Below, piece after piece: positions 29,201-39,018 of a stretch of 64,000 bases of DNA. Source of the DNA: Chrysophaeum taylorii. Taxonomy: Eukaryota > Sar > Pelagophyceae > Pelagomonadales > Pelagomonadaceae. Positions within the stretch are counted from its first letter, which is position 1, and every line of letters begins with the position of its first letter. A program made the translations under genes and the position numbers. Below the pieces are notes generated by a model that saw only the letters and a program-made list of their open reading frames with translations, ran no database searches and was not told where the DNA came from. The stretch is from contig JAQMWT010000546.1 in NCBI GenBank assembly GCA_029834535.1, positions 124,001-188,000 of the forward strand, read 5' to 3'.

Positions 29201-30969
29201 GTCGAAGCGTCCAACCTGCCCCGGTTCGGCACAATCGGCAGTCAGAGTCACATGCGATGCCGAACAGTGTTCCTCCAAGCGCCCAGCCAGCCCTGGTTCC
29301 CAAGCAGGCAGAGTCTCAGGCGGCGCCGCGCCCTGCTGCTCCAAGCGCCCAACCGGCCACAGTTTGGCACAATCGGCAGTCAGAGTCACAGGCAGCACCT
29401 CGTACTTCTCCTCCTAGAATGCAGCCGGAAGCAGGTCGCAAGCATGCAGAGTCACAGGTGATGCCACGCTCCGATGCTCCAAGCGCCCAACCGGGAACAA
29501 TTAGGTGCAATCAGCCGTCAGAGTCACATGCGACACCTTGCAGTGTTCCTCCAAGCAGCGTCCAGCCGGTTCGCAAGCAGGCAGATTCACACACGGTGGC
29601 GCGCCCCGATGGTCGAAGCGTCCAACCTGCCCCGGTTCGGCACAATCGGCAGTCAGAGTCACATGCGATGCCGAACAGTGTTCCTCCAAGCGCCCAGCCA
29701 GCCCTGGTTCCCAAGCAGGCAGAGTCTCAGGCGGCGCCGCGCCCTGCTGCTCCAAGCGCCCAACCGGCCACAGTTTGGCACAATCGGCAGTCAGAGTCAC
29801 AGGCAGCACCTCGTACTTCTCCTCCTAGAATGCAGCCGGAAGCAGGTCGCAAGCATGCAGAGTCACAGGTGATGCCACGCTCCGATGCTCCAAGCGCCCA
29901 ACCGGGAACAATTAGGTGCAATCAGCCGTCAGAGTCACATGCGACACCTTGCAGTGTTCCTCCAAGCAGCGTCCAGCCGGTTCGCAAGCAGGCAGATTCA
30001 CACACGGTGGCGCGCCCCGATGGTCGAAGCGTCCAACCTGCCCCGGTTCGGCACAATCGGCAGTCAGAGTCACATGCGATGCCGAACAGTGTTCCTCCAA
30101 GCGCCCAGCCAGCCCTGGTTCCCGAGCAGCCAGATTCTCAGGCGGGGCCGCGCCCTGCTGCTCCAAGCGCCCAACCGGCCACAGTTTGGCACAATCGGCA
30201 GTCAGAGTCACAGGCAGCACCTCGTACTTCTCCTCCTAGAATGCAGCCGGAAGCAGGTCGCAAGCATGCAGAGTCACAGGTGATGCCACGCTCCGATGCT
30301 CCAAGCGCCCAACCGGGAACAATTAGGTGCAATCACCCGTCAGAGTCACATGCGACACCTTGCAGTGTTCCTCGAAGCAGCGTCCAGCCGGTTCGCAAGC
30401 AGGCAGATTCACACACGGTGGCGCGCCCCGATGGTCGAAGCGTCCAACCTGCCCCGGCTCGGCACAATCGGCAGTCAGAGTCACATGCGGTGCCGCACAG
30501 TGTTCCTCCAAGCCCCCAGCGAGCCCTGGTTCCCGAGCAGCCAGATTCTCAGGCGGGGCCGCGCCCTGCTGCTCCAAGTGCCCAACTGGCCACAGTTTGG
30601 CACGATCGGCAGTTGGAGTCACAAGCGCCATCATGCAATAGACAATCGCCTCATCCAGTCGACAACTTGCATTTGGCCAAGGACCGGCCCCTGCAGACAA
30701 ACAAGCACTCCGGTCCGCAGAATGGCCAACCCCTACAGACCGATCAGCGTCCAATGTCGCAAACAGAAGAACGCAACGAACAAAGATGTCGACCGGCCGA
30801 CGCAGTCTCAGAAGGGCCTTTGCTCAGTGAAGAGGAACGGCAGCGGCTGAAGAAGGCCAAGCTCGAACGGAAAATGGCTCGGCAAAAAGAACGTGAACGC
30901 CGTGAACGTCTTCGCTTACAGAAAGGCGCAGTATCGCATCAACAGCCGAGTGGCAATGCTGGGACTTGA
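26241..30969 (+). CDS. Protein with 137-residue tandem repeats, four exons, function unknown
   Basis: The long open frame from 26620 has no Met in its first several hundred residues, so upstream exons are required. I infer exon 1 (ATG 26241-26327, MQKCEGLLSFGFNRL), exon 2 (26379-26491), exon 3 (26529-26586) and exon 4 from 26632. They are joined by GT-AG introns of 51, 37 and 45 nt, all phase-consistent. The N-terminal ~400 residues look globular (GLRWGDRGLAVVTF..., LSVVRALPDLATP). A Lys/Arg/Glu helix (KKAKLERKLARQQERER) precedes a Q/S/P-rich repeat region. The same helix motif returns at the very C-terminus (KKAKLERKMARQKERER). I recognise no family; the ends could be nucleic-acid-binding or coiled-coil clamps around a disordered spacer. 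Confidence 0.7.
28420..30620 (+). repeat. 411-bp tandem repeat array inside the coding region
   Basis: Marker CACAATCGGCAGTCAGAGTC recurs at about 28820, 29231, 29642, 30053 and 30464, exactly 411 bp (137 codons) apart. Each unit contains about four sub-repeats of roughly 34 residues of the type QSES(H/Q)AxPxSxPPSxQP. Copies starting near 29231 and 29642 are almost identical; outer copies are more diverged. The first unit is shortened. Confidence 0.92.
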
Positions 30970-31700
30970 AACTTGAATTGGAACTGTTTCGCTTCTCGTG
31001 CGTTGGTGCCACCGAACGCGATTCCAGTTCCAGCTATCAAACACCGTGGACAAGCTGCTTGCCCGAGTCGTCGCACCTCGCTGCGGAGCAGGTCCCATTT
31101 TACCAGGGCGCGCTCAGCAAAAGTTAAGTTGTCAATAACCTAGGCGAAGAAGCGAATTTGGGGCTCGAGGCTGGTTTGCACATCTTGCTTGCGACTGGCT
31201 TGTACGCTGCCAGAAAACATCATTCGAACTGCAATGATTCGGATTGGTGAGTCCAACTTTCATTAACGGAACGCGCAAACTTCTTCGCAGCAAGGAAAAG
31301 GTCTTTTCACAGGGGTATATATAGCTCCGGGGTATATGTAGCTCCGGGCACTCGCACACACCAGGACCGGCATTCCTACCCTCACCTTTGGTTTTTGGTT
31401 ATGGGTGGGGGGGGGGGTGAAGGATGTGGGTGGGTTTGTGGGGTAGGAGGGATGTGCCGGACGGGCGGAGATAAATACGCGGGACCTAGTCGGGGTCATC
31501 GCCGAGTCGTGGGTTGTCCTAACTACTAATCGACAGATGTTTGTCTGTCTGTCTGTCTTTAAATGTCGACTGCTAAGAGGGGGGTGTGTGTGTGTGTGTG
31601 GAGCATGAAGGATGTGGGTCTGTCTGTCTGTCTGACAGTCTGTAAATGTCGACTGCTAAGAGGGGGGTGTCTGTCCCCGATTTAGGGTAAGGATCATGTA
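30970..31700. other. Non-coding block of simple repeats and transposon pieces
   Basis: It holds a piece (31318-31400) homologous to sequence directly upstream of the CysRS start (39655-39722), with a TATA-like GTATATATAG. It also has a G-rich tract near 31405, CTGT tetranucleotide runs (31538-31560 and 31618-31632), a GT repeat, and two copies of a TGTCGACTGCTAAGAGGGGGG motif. No gene is supported. Confidence 0.6.
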
Positions 31701-32300
31701 GGCCCACGAGCCAGGGATTGATCCTCCAAGCCGTCTACGGCGACCTCGCAGACTATTTCCACGACCCGCGGCGGCTCTTTCAGCGCGCCATTCTCACGCC
31801 CCGTCGAAACGATGTTGTCGATGCTGACAACGCGCGCATGACCGCGGCCTTTTTTTCCCGGAGACGAGGCGTCGGAGTTCTTTTCGGCCGACTAGGTTGG
31901 GTCGGAAGACGACGCCTCGCTCTTTACAGTCGAGTTTTCGACTCCCTGACAACCAACGGGATGCTGACTTTGATCGCGAGCTTAAAGTCTTCGCAACCTC
32001 GACCCGTCGCACGGCCACTGCAACGGTACCAGATACATGATTGATCGTGTCGTTGTCACCGAGGCTCCTCCAACCTGCATCCCTTAAGGCCCGCCTACGC
32101 CAAACGATCAACAAGAGCCAGGGCCAGACGCCTCGCGAGGTCCGCGTCCTCTTGCCCACAAGCCCGTCTTCTGTCACGTCCAGCTCTACGTGGCTCTCTG
32201 TCGATCGGCAACCCCGAGAATATGCTCTTCTCAGTCGACGACTCCGCCCTACCCCACACGTGCTCCGCAATACCGATAAGGCCCCTCCCGGCGTCTACAC
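31700..32300 (+). pseudogene. Decayed PIF1-type (Helitron-like) helicase fragment
   Basis: Broken plus-strand frames contain QAVYGDLADYFHDPRRLF followed by RAILTPRRNDVVDADNARMT (31720-31850). QTINKSQGQTPREVRVLLP follows near 32100, the equivalent of helicase motif VI (TINKSQGQT), and then a degraded QLYVAL-type segment. At least two frameshifts make it non-functional. Similarity to the minus-strand relic at 18.1-18.7 kb extends over about 550 bp, indicating one element family. Confidence 0.75.
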
Positions 32301-32307
32301 GCGCACT

Positions 32308-32626
32308 GTAGGTGAACTTACTGGGACCAGGTGAACTTACTGGGGTTTGAGATTGGGACTAGGTGAATATAGTGACCAGGTGAACTTACTGGGACCAGGT
32401 GAACTTACTGGGGGTTTTAGAGTAAACTCAAAGGTTAGCGGCGTGTGCGGATCAAAGCAGCTTAGATTGGCGGAGGCGACAGCGACGAGCTCGAAGGAGT
32501 GGTGTGAGCACGAGTGGGTTTACGCCGAACTTACTGGGGTTAGAGATTTGGAATAGGTGAACTTACTGGGACCAGGTGAACTTACTGGGGTTAGAGATTG
32601 GGACTCGGTGAACTTACTGGCCTGCA
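32308..32626. repeat. Minisatellite with GGTGAACTTACTGG units
   Basis: About eight copies of a core GTGAACTTACTGGG occur in two clusters (32308-32410 and 32520-32622). They are separated by variable spacers such as GTTAGAGATTGGGACT, and the array abuts the 5' LTR. No coding potential. Confidence 0.75.
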
Positions 32627-32628
32627 CT

Positions 32629-32813
32629 TGTATTCTTAATCATAAAGCAACAGCCGATCCTCAAGTTGTGAGGACCAGGCACGGAAGTTGTTTGTGGTTG
32701 TGTGGCGGGAGAACGGCCATCCTCGTCCAGTGACTCCATCAAGGGCACGGACGCGAGCGGCGAGCCAGGATTCGAAGGCACGCCAGGTAGGCCTAAATTC
32801 TCCTTACGCCACA
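32629..32813 (+). repeat. 5' LTR
   Basis: Begins TGTATTCTTAATCATAAAGC and ends CTCCTTACGCCACA. It matches 38837-39018 with few substitutions and small indels, indicating fairly recent insertion. Confidence 0.75.
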
Positions 32814-33275
32814 GGTGGTGGAGGAATACGAGATTCGAGCGACCATATCGGTCGCAGCGAACGAGTGCATCTTGCATTCTCTACACGGCCCGGACAAGCC
32901 GTGCGCGCCCTGATCAAGCGCGCCGACAAGGAATTCCAGAAGGACCACTGCCGTGGGGAAGTTACCCGGCCGGATACGTTAGTCGTCGGAGGTGACGACG
33001 CGCGATTCGGTTCTAGCCGACGCGCAACCCGGGTACCGCTGCCGCAGGCGAGCGGAGTGAGATCGCAACTCACTGAGGCATTGATTGCCGGGCAGAGACG
33101 AATTCTGCCGCCCATCGGACTGATAGATCGGTCGGTGGAAGACGCACGCGACGACGATATTACGCGTGTCGTGGACGAGTAGAAGTCCCAGAGTCGAAGG
33201 AGCACGAGAACGACGACGACTCAACCATTTTGGACCCGCTCTGATCTCGGCCGATTAGAACGAGCCAGAGCCGAT

Positions 33276-35600
33276 ATGGAAGACGATGATGCTGCCGACG
33301 AGCAGATGCGATATGACGAACCGCCAAGCCGCCAGGATGAGAACGAGCAGATGGGAGTTGTCGAAGGAATGTGTTCTTCTTGCGAAGAGCACGACCGGTC
33401 CGCTGCTCGGGTTGCGGTTACTGCCGCGGAAGAAGTGCCGACGGTCGTTACTCAAGGCGAAGTCCTTGCGATTGGCGATATCGTTAGGTACGAAGATGAG
33501 TTGAACGTCTCTACGATCAACAAACTTACGAAAGAATGTGAAGAAGGATACGACAAGGGGAGCCTTTCTTTCACCGTTTCCGTCGCTAGTCATTTGACGC
33601 ATTGCGACGCGTCTCCCCCGCCGATGTTGCTGAGCACGGCGCAGAAGGACGCTACGACCGCGCTGGCGGACGAGTCCTCCCTCAAACGACCCGAAGTCGA
33701 TGCTGATTTTGCTCGAAGGTCGGAAGAAGATGAAAAGAAGTGCCGCGAGATCACCGAAGCGGAGATCCGCCGCCGATACGAAAAGGTTCAATGGCTTCCA
33801 ATCACTTATCGCAAGGTGGTGATGCTGTTCAGTGGAGCCGGAGGCAGTACTTTAGGTCTCCAAAGAGCCAACAAATTGTGTGGGACGTCGTTTCGAGTCG
33901 TGCTAGCACTCGATGCGTCGGACACCGCCAACCAGATCCACCACAAGAACTTTCCGAATATTCCTGTGGTGCAGCACACACTACGTGGTCGCTATGTTAC
34001 AACCTTACGGTTGATCGAATCTTATTTACCCTACGCGGAATGGTCGTCGTCGATGTGTATCGCGTCGCCACCCTGCGTACACTCCGCTCTGTGCAACTTG
34101 ACTTCCAGAGATGTTGGCAAGGGAGTCACCGCTACCCACTGGACGATGAAATTATGCAAGATGGCTGGTTTCTTCATGTGGTTGATAGAGCAGGAGGCCT
34201 CGATTATTTCTTACGTTGCACGTTTGCACCCTTACGTGTACGTCGTCAATTTTTATGACATAACGCCCAGTTTGATGAGCTGTCGCGTGCGATTGTTGGT
34301 TTCCAGCCATCCGCTCCATTTGCGCGCAGTTCCGAAGACTTGCAAGAATATGCAGCAAGATTTCGCCGTAGCACTTGGCTACGCCGACGAACGACATTTA
34401 CTTCAGATGAACAATTTAGGATCATCGCGAGCCGCGACAGACGCAGCTTACACCGTTACGCGTGTCCCGCTTCGTGTAGGACCGCACCGTTCCGATTACA
34501 GATCTTTGAATCTGAAAATGACTTCGGAGTTGCTGACAATGCCCCTTGATTTTGATTGGGCCGGCTTCTCCAGGACGACCTCGTTGAAACACTTGGCGTC
34601 CGTCGTGCCACCAGACACGATAACCTTATTAGTACTCGATCTGCACAACTCTGTGACCAAGGATTTTCACCTGAGCGGCGAAGCTTTGCCGTCGGCGTTG
34701 GGTCCTGCAGACTATTTGCAAATTGATGAAACCACCCTTCGTCACGTACAAGTTCCGCTGTTAAACACGCGCACAAGTGTCGTAAGATGGGTATCGACTG
34801 ATGATCTCCAAGATCGCACCAAATGGAAACCTCCAGAGGTACCGTTGATTCCGCCTGCAACAGATGAGCCGGGGACGTCTCATGCTTCTTCTGCTGCCCC
34901 CCCCCGACAACCAAATTTGGATGTTCCGCCAGATCCTGAGCGAGATCGGGAACCGAAGATCAAGAGCGAGCCGAGTGTTCGTGTCAAAGGCGAGAGGATC
35001 AACAAAAGCCACCCGGAAGTGAGACTAAAATATGAGAAAAAGTTTGATGTGCCATGGAAAGATGCGCCGCGCGATGCTGAGGGTGCACCGCTACCGCAAA
35101 CTCCTGAGCATGTCAAGGATAACAGAGCCATGAAAGTTCAAATTCCTACGAAGGAAGAAGTTGACAAGGTTGTTCAGGAGGTGGGAATTCCTGACAATCC
35201 GCACTTAGATGATGAGGCGAAACTGATGCTCCGTCACTGTGCGCAATATTCTCGGGCCTTTTTCGACCCGATTATGAGACCTGTGGACTCGCCTCCTGTG
35301 TCTCTACGATTCAAAGACGCGAATCCGCGACCGATTAAAATGACGCCCTACCGATTGACGCCTGCGAAGCTCGATTGTTTCCGCAAGCAGATCAGCGAGT
35401 GGTGCCGGGATAGAGTCATTCGTCCGGCCAACTCACCTTGGGGCTTTCCTGAGTTGATGCTTCCGAAGAAAGGAGCTGAGATTGGAACGTCCAACGCGTT
35501 CCGCGCTGCAGTTGACTTACGTCAGCTCAACGATCAATTGGTCAATGACAGTTGGCCGAACATTCGACAAGATGATGCTTTAGCTTTTCTCGCTATGTGA
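33276..35600 (+). CDS. Retrotransposon polyprotein, part 1: cytosine-5 methyltransferase plus start of RT
   Basis: Residues ~180-458 carry a C5 DNA methyltransferase fold. Motif I is LFSGAGGSTLGLQ (from 33822), a cofactor-region strand follows (VVLALDASDTANQIHHKNFP), and motif IV is ASPPCVHS with the PPC nucleophile at Cys267 (34068-34076). A QxRxR-like SCRVRLLVSS stands for motif VIII, and a C-terminal RSLNLKMTSELLTMP...SVVPP matches motifs IX-X. The ENV of motif VI is poorly conserved. The first 180 residues are acidic with no recognisable Gag. After a Pro/Glu-rich linker, the RT N-terminus begins (PIKMTPYRLTPAKLDCF, SPWGFPELMLPKK, AAVDLRQLN). The frame stops at an in-frame TGA (35598-35600) inside RT and continues in the same frame beyond it. 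Confidence 0.85.
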   Translation: MEDDDAADEQMRYDEPPSRQDENEQMGVVEGMCSSCEEHDRSAARVAVTAAEEVPTVVTQGEVLAIGDIVRYEDELNVSTINKLTKECEEGYDKGSLSFTVSVASHLTHCDASPPPMLLSTAQKDATTALADESSLKRPEVDADFARRSEEDEKKCREITEAEIRRRYEKVQWLPITYRKVVMLFSGAGGSTLGLQRANKLCGTSFRVVLALDASDTANQIHHKNFPNIPVVQHTLRGRYVTTLRLIESYLPYAEWSSSMCIASPPCVHSALCNLTSRDVGKGVTATHWTMKLCKMAGFFMWLIEQEASIISYVARLHPYVYVVNFYDITPSLMSCRVRLLVSSHPLHLRAVPKTCKNMQQDFAVALGYADERHLLQMNNLGSSRAATDAAYTVTRVPLRVGPHRSDYRSLNLKMTSELLTMPLDFDWAGFSRTTSLKHLASVVPPDTITLLVLDLHNSVTKDFHLSGEALPSALGPADYLQIDETTLRHVQVPLLNTRTSVVRWVSTDDLQDRTKWKPPEVPLIPPATDEPGTSHASSAAPPRQPNLDVPPDPERDREPKIKSEPSVRVKGERINKSHPEVRLKYEKKFDVPWKDAPRDAEGAPLPQTPEHVKDNRAMKVQIPTKEEVDKVVQEVGIPDNPHLDDEAKLMLRHCAQYSRAFFDPIMRPVDSPPVSLRFKDANPRPIKMTPYRLTPAKLDCFRKQISEWCRDRVIRPANSPWGFPELMLPKKGAEIGTSNAFRAAVDLRQLNDQLVNDSWPNIRQDDALAFLAM

Positions 35601-38600
35601 CGATGGCGGACATGCATTGATATTAGATGGGGATACCACAACCTTCGTCTTGATCCGGCAGCGCAAGACGCTGTCACGATGATTAGCCCACTTGGCGCTC
35701 ATAGGTTCTTGCGATTACCTCTAGGTGTGAAGACGGCCGGAGCTCTTTTCTGCAAGCAAATGGCGAGCGACCTTTCGAAATGGATGTATCGAGACTTGGT
35801 TGCGTTTGTTGACGATATTATGATGGGATCTGACGATCTTCATCGACATTTACAAGTTTTGATCGAAGTGATGTGTCATTTGGCACAGAGAGGGTACAGC
35901 GGTCGAACCGCGAAGTTCCACCTTCTCAAGGATGATATAGAATTTCTGGGACACATTTCGACCCCAGAAGGCTTAAAGCCGAATCCGAAGACGCTGGAAG
36001 CACTGCAGAAGATGCCGATTCCAGGTACTTTACCGAATACTTCCCCGAAGACCCAGATACGCTCTTTCTTCGACATGAGTAATTATTGCCGGCGATATGT
36101 GAAGGGCTACTCGAAGATCGTGGAACCGCTGAGACGATTGTGCCTCGAAGGTGTAAAGTTCGAGTGGACGCCCGAGTGTCAGAAAGCTTGGGATACGATT
36201 ATTGATGCTTTGGTTGATTCCCGTGGAGTCTACCACCCCGATTATGATCTGCCTTTTCAGATCCGATCCGATGCTCCCAAGGATGGACTTGGAGCGTATC
36301 TCTTCCAGATTGTTGAAGTCAAGGCCGATGCCGGGAGAGTGACTCGAGAAGAACGAGTGATTGAATATTGGAGCCGAGCTGTGCCGAAGGAGATGCGCAA
36401 TTACGAGCCCCGTCGGCTAGAGCTGCTGGCAGTTATACTTTCTCTAGAGCACTTTCGAGCCTACATCGAAGGGCACCGGACTGTTTTGGAGACCGATCAC
36501 CGAAATTTGACGTTTATACGTAAGGCGACGCACTCGTCTGGGCAGCTTGCTCGTTGGGCGATGCGCCTCGCCAAATTTGACCCTGAACTCGGTTACAAGC
36601 CGGGAAAGTCACCGGGAATGAGTATGCCTTACTGTCTCTCCCGCAATCCGATAGATCATGTCATCGAGACTGACGAGTTTGGAGAACCTTTGAACCACGC
36701 TTATCTGGTGTTCCAAGAGCTCCCCCGACCTGTTGATGACCGAGGAATTCCCGCTTCCGGCTGCCACTTCATAATGTCGTTTGTTACGACCGAACTGCTG
36801 GAAGACGAAGACGAAGACCCTGAAAAGGATCCGATGAAATTGGCTACGTCTCACGCTACGAGACAACGTCGGAAGAACCGTGCGCGCGATGAGCCACAGA
36901 TCTTCAAGGACGCAGCCGCTTACAAAGATTATATCGATAAGATACCCGATAATATGACGCTCGCTGAGATCGCACGTGAGCAAGAATCTGATGCTACTTG
37001 CGAGGATATTCGCTACCGAATGGCCCAAGGTCAGACGCCGCGACGTTCCCGAGCGAACGAACGACTCGAAGTCGTTAAAGACTTTCTTTACCGCATTTCT
37101 GCTGATTTGCACCCGATGATTGTTGCACCTGCTACGTTGCGCAAGCGCATTATTCGACTCTACCATGACACTCCGGTTAACGGTGGTCATATAGGACGTC
37201 ACAGTACCGTCCAGGCTATCCAAGAACTATTTTGGTGGCCCCACATGTCGAACGAAGTTGGAGTCTTCATTGCTGAATGTTTAGTTTGCCAGAAAGCTCG
37301 TACGCCTGAGCCGAAACGAGCTGGACTCTTGCAGCAGCCCGTCTACGATGGTGATGGTGCTGTTCTTTGCATTGATTTATTTGGGCCTTTGCCCAGCGCT
37401 GGTCCCGAGACGTATCTTCTAGTATTTTTTGATCCGTTCTCGCATTTCTTGATTCTGGATGTTTTGAACGATAAGACTGCCGAGTCTGTCCTCGAGTCTT
37501 TTGTCATTAACATCCTCCTCAAGGGCTACTTGCCCCAGATGATTCGTACCGACAACGGTAAAGAGTTCGTGAACAAGTTGATGCGCGAGTTTTGCCATCT
37601 CTTTAACACGCGACACCAGACTACGATTCCTTATCATGCCCAGTCGAACCCGGCTGAGCGTGTCAACCGATTTATCAAGGCCTTCCTCCGTGCTTGCCTT
37701 CAGGGCCGGAACATCACGGATTGGCCCGACTTTGCCCATTATATTGCGTTTTGTTACAACCGCAAGTTTATTCCAGGCACGCAGATTTCTCCCTTTATGC
37801 TGCGCCTGAACCGTCAGCCGATGTTACCTACTGACTACACGCTTATGGATTTTGATACGCGATTGTTGCCAAAGACTCGCTCCGATGCAGTCGCCGAAAC
37901 TCGTGAGCGACTGAAGTATTATACGAAGATCGCCCGCGAGGCTCGTGATAAAGCTTTGAAGAAACAACGATTGGCATACAATGCTGATCATGTCGATGTT
38001 GAATACAAGGAAGGATCGCACGTTTTGCTCTACATTCCTTTCCTTCAGAACAAACTTCGACCGGAATGGCGAGGGCCGTTTATTATCAAGGAACGCCTTT
38101 CCGCGGTCACTTATAGGATTGAGTCTCTCGATTCTCCGCCCGAAGAACGACGTGTTCATGTTAGTCAGATCACGCCTGTGATGGTAACTCCGATCGTTGA
38201 TCAAACCATCCGCAAACCCGAAGAAACCTTCCGTGATGATTATCAGCACGGTAAGTTTGTTGTTTTCCGGATTCTTGACCGGAAGCGCTCTGATTGGCGC
38301 AAGAAGATTTACGTTGCCGAAGTTTACGAGCCTTACGATTACCAGAATGATCGTGTTGCTCTACATTTCTATTCCGATTTGGGTCCGAACGATGATGTCG
38401 CTTATTTCAAGCCGACCTCTCACCTTTCGCGCCGCAAGCTCAAGCCCGAGTTCAAGGACGTTGAAGGTCGAAGTTTCACCGACAAGTCCAGAATTTCCTC
38501 CAACACAACTCCTTGTGTCACGGATTTTGCTCCGCACGAGATTGATGTGTTGCTCCCTAAGTTTAATTTACGCAGTGGCCGAGTTCCTGAACCGGACATC

Positions 38601-38666
38601 ACCCGCGTTTACCAGAAGATTCGTTCACGAGATGCTCGTGAGGCGAAGCCGCGCTCCTCGCGCTAG
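35601..38666 (+). CDS. Retrotransposon polyprotein, part 2: RT palm, RNase H, integrase
   Basis: Directly after the TGA the same frame continues with CIDIRWGYHNLRLDP, FLRLPLGVKTAGALFC and the RT catalytic FVDDIMMG (about 35804). EFLGHISTPEGL and the thumb follow. RNase H residues appear in IRSDAPKDGLGAYLF, RLELLAVILSLEHFRAYIEG and LETDHRNLTF. Integrase has an HHCC zinc motif (YHDTPVNGGHIGRH...CLVCQKA) and a DDE core: CIDLFGPLP, IRTDNGKEF and NPAERVNRF. The C-terminal extension (KFVVFRILDRKRSDWRKKIYVAEV) could be a chromodomain- or Tudor-like reader, not certain. No further stops occur before 38666. The first in-frame ATG is 35679, after conserved RT residues. Confidence 0.9.
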   Translation, partial: RWRTCIDIRWGYHNLRLDPAAQDAVTMISPLGAHRFLRLPLGVKTAGALFCKQMASDLSKWMYRDLVAFVDDIMMGSDDLHRHLQVLIEVMCHLAQRGYSGRTAKFHLLKDDIEFLGHISTPEGLKPNPKTLEALQKMPIPGTLPNTSPKTQIRSFFDMSNYCRRYVKGYSKIVEPLRRLCLEGVKFEWTPECQKAWDTIIDALVDSRGVYHPDYDLPFQIRSDAPKDGLGAYLFQIVEVKADAGRVTREERVIEYWSRAVPKEMRNYEPRRLELLAVILSLEHFRAYIEGHRTVLETDHRNLTFIRKATHSSGQLARWAMRLAKFDPELGYKPGKSPGMSMPYCLSRNPIDHVIETDEFGEPLNHAYLVFQELPRPVDDRGIPASGCHFIMSFVTTELLEDEDEDPEKDPMKLATSHATRQRRKNRARDEPQIFKDAAAYKDYIDKIPDNMTLAEIAREQESDATCEDIRYRMAQGQTPRRSRANERLEVVKDFLYRISADLHPMIVAPATLRKRIIRLYHDTPVNGGHIGRHSTVQAIQELFWWPHMSNEVGVFIAECLVCQKARTPEPKRAGLLQQPVYDGDGAVLCIDLFGPLPSAGPETYLLVFFDPFSHFLILDVLNDKTAESVLESFVINILLKGYLPQMIRTDNGKEFVNKLMREFCHLFNTRHQTTIPYHAQSNPAERVNRFIKAFLRACLQGRNITDWPDFAHYIAFCYNRKFIPGTQISPFMLRLNRQPMLPTDYTLMDFDTRLLPKTRSDAVAETRERLKYYTKIAREARDKALKKQRLAYNADHVDVEYKEGSHVLLYIPFLQNKLRPEWRGPFIIKERLSAVTYRIESLDSPPEERRVHVSQITPVMVTPIVDQTIRKPEETFRDDYQHGKFVVFRILDRKRSDWRKKIYVAEVYEPYDYQNDRVALHFYSDLGPNDDVAYFKPTSHLSRRKLKPEFKDVEGRSFTDKSRISSNTTPCVTDFAPHEIDVLLPKFNLRSGRVPEPDITRVYQKIRSRDAREAKPRSSR

Positions 38667-38836
38667 CACCTCGCTGGGGCAGCTCGAATTCTTATCAGGG
38701 GAGTCCTGTGGCGGCAACTCCCGCCTCCTAAAGCTTACCCCTCTTCTAGCCCCCCCCTTATCAGGGGCACCGTACTCCGCTCTGATGATGTCAGTTTTCT
38801 CTATGACATCATCTTCCCTGATTTCTGTGATTCAAG

Positions 38837-39018
38837 TGTTCTTAATCATAAAGCTACAGCCGATCCTCAAGTTGTGAGGACAGGCACGGAAGTTGTTTGT
38901 GGTTGTGTGGCGGGAGAACGGCCATCCTCGTCCAGTGACTCCATCAAGGGCACGGGCGCGAGCGGCGAGCCAGGATTCGAAGGCACGCCAGGTAGGCCTA
39001 CATTCTCCTTACGCCACA
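38837..39018 (+). repeat. 3' LTR
   Basis: Begins TGTTCTTAATCATAAAGC and ends CTCCTTACGCCACA. Compared with the 5' copy it has single-base differences (for example AAGCTACAG versus AAGCAACAG) and a missing CC pair. Confidence 0.75.

Larger units (their letters stand above)
32629..39018 (+). mobile_element. Ty3/gypsy-type LTR retrotransposon carrying a DNA methyltransferase
   Basis: Two direct repeats of about 185 bp (32629-32813 and 38837-39018, about 95% alike by eye, both starting TGT and ending CCACA) flank a single long coding frame. Domain order is acidic N-terminus, cytosine-5 methyltransferase, reverse transcriptase, RNase H, integrase (zinc HHCC plus DDE) and a C-terminal extension. 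RT before integrase marks the Ty3/gypsy order. Base composition is visibly less GC-rich than neighbouring genes. No Gag with a CCHC knuckle and no DTG protease were found. A primer-binding site and polypurine tract were not recognised, and clean target-site duplications were not seen, so the exact ends are uncertain. Confidence 0.85.

Noticed and set aside
28420-30620. CRISPR-like array because of regular repeats.
   Set aside because: Unit length is 411 bp, without short repeats and unique spacers, and the array is in frame within a protein gene of a eukaryote.
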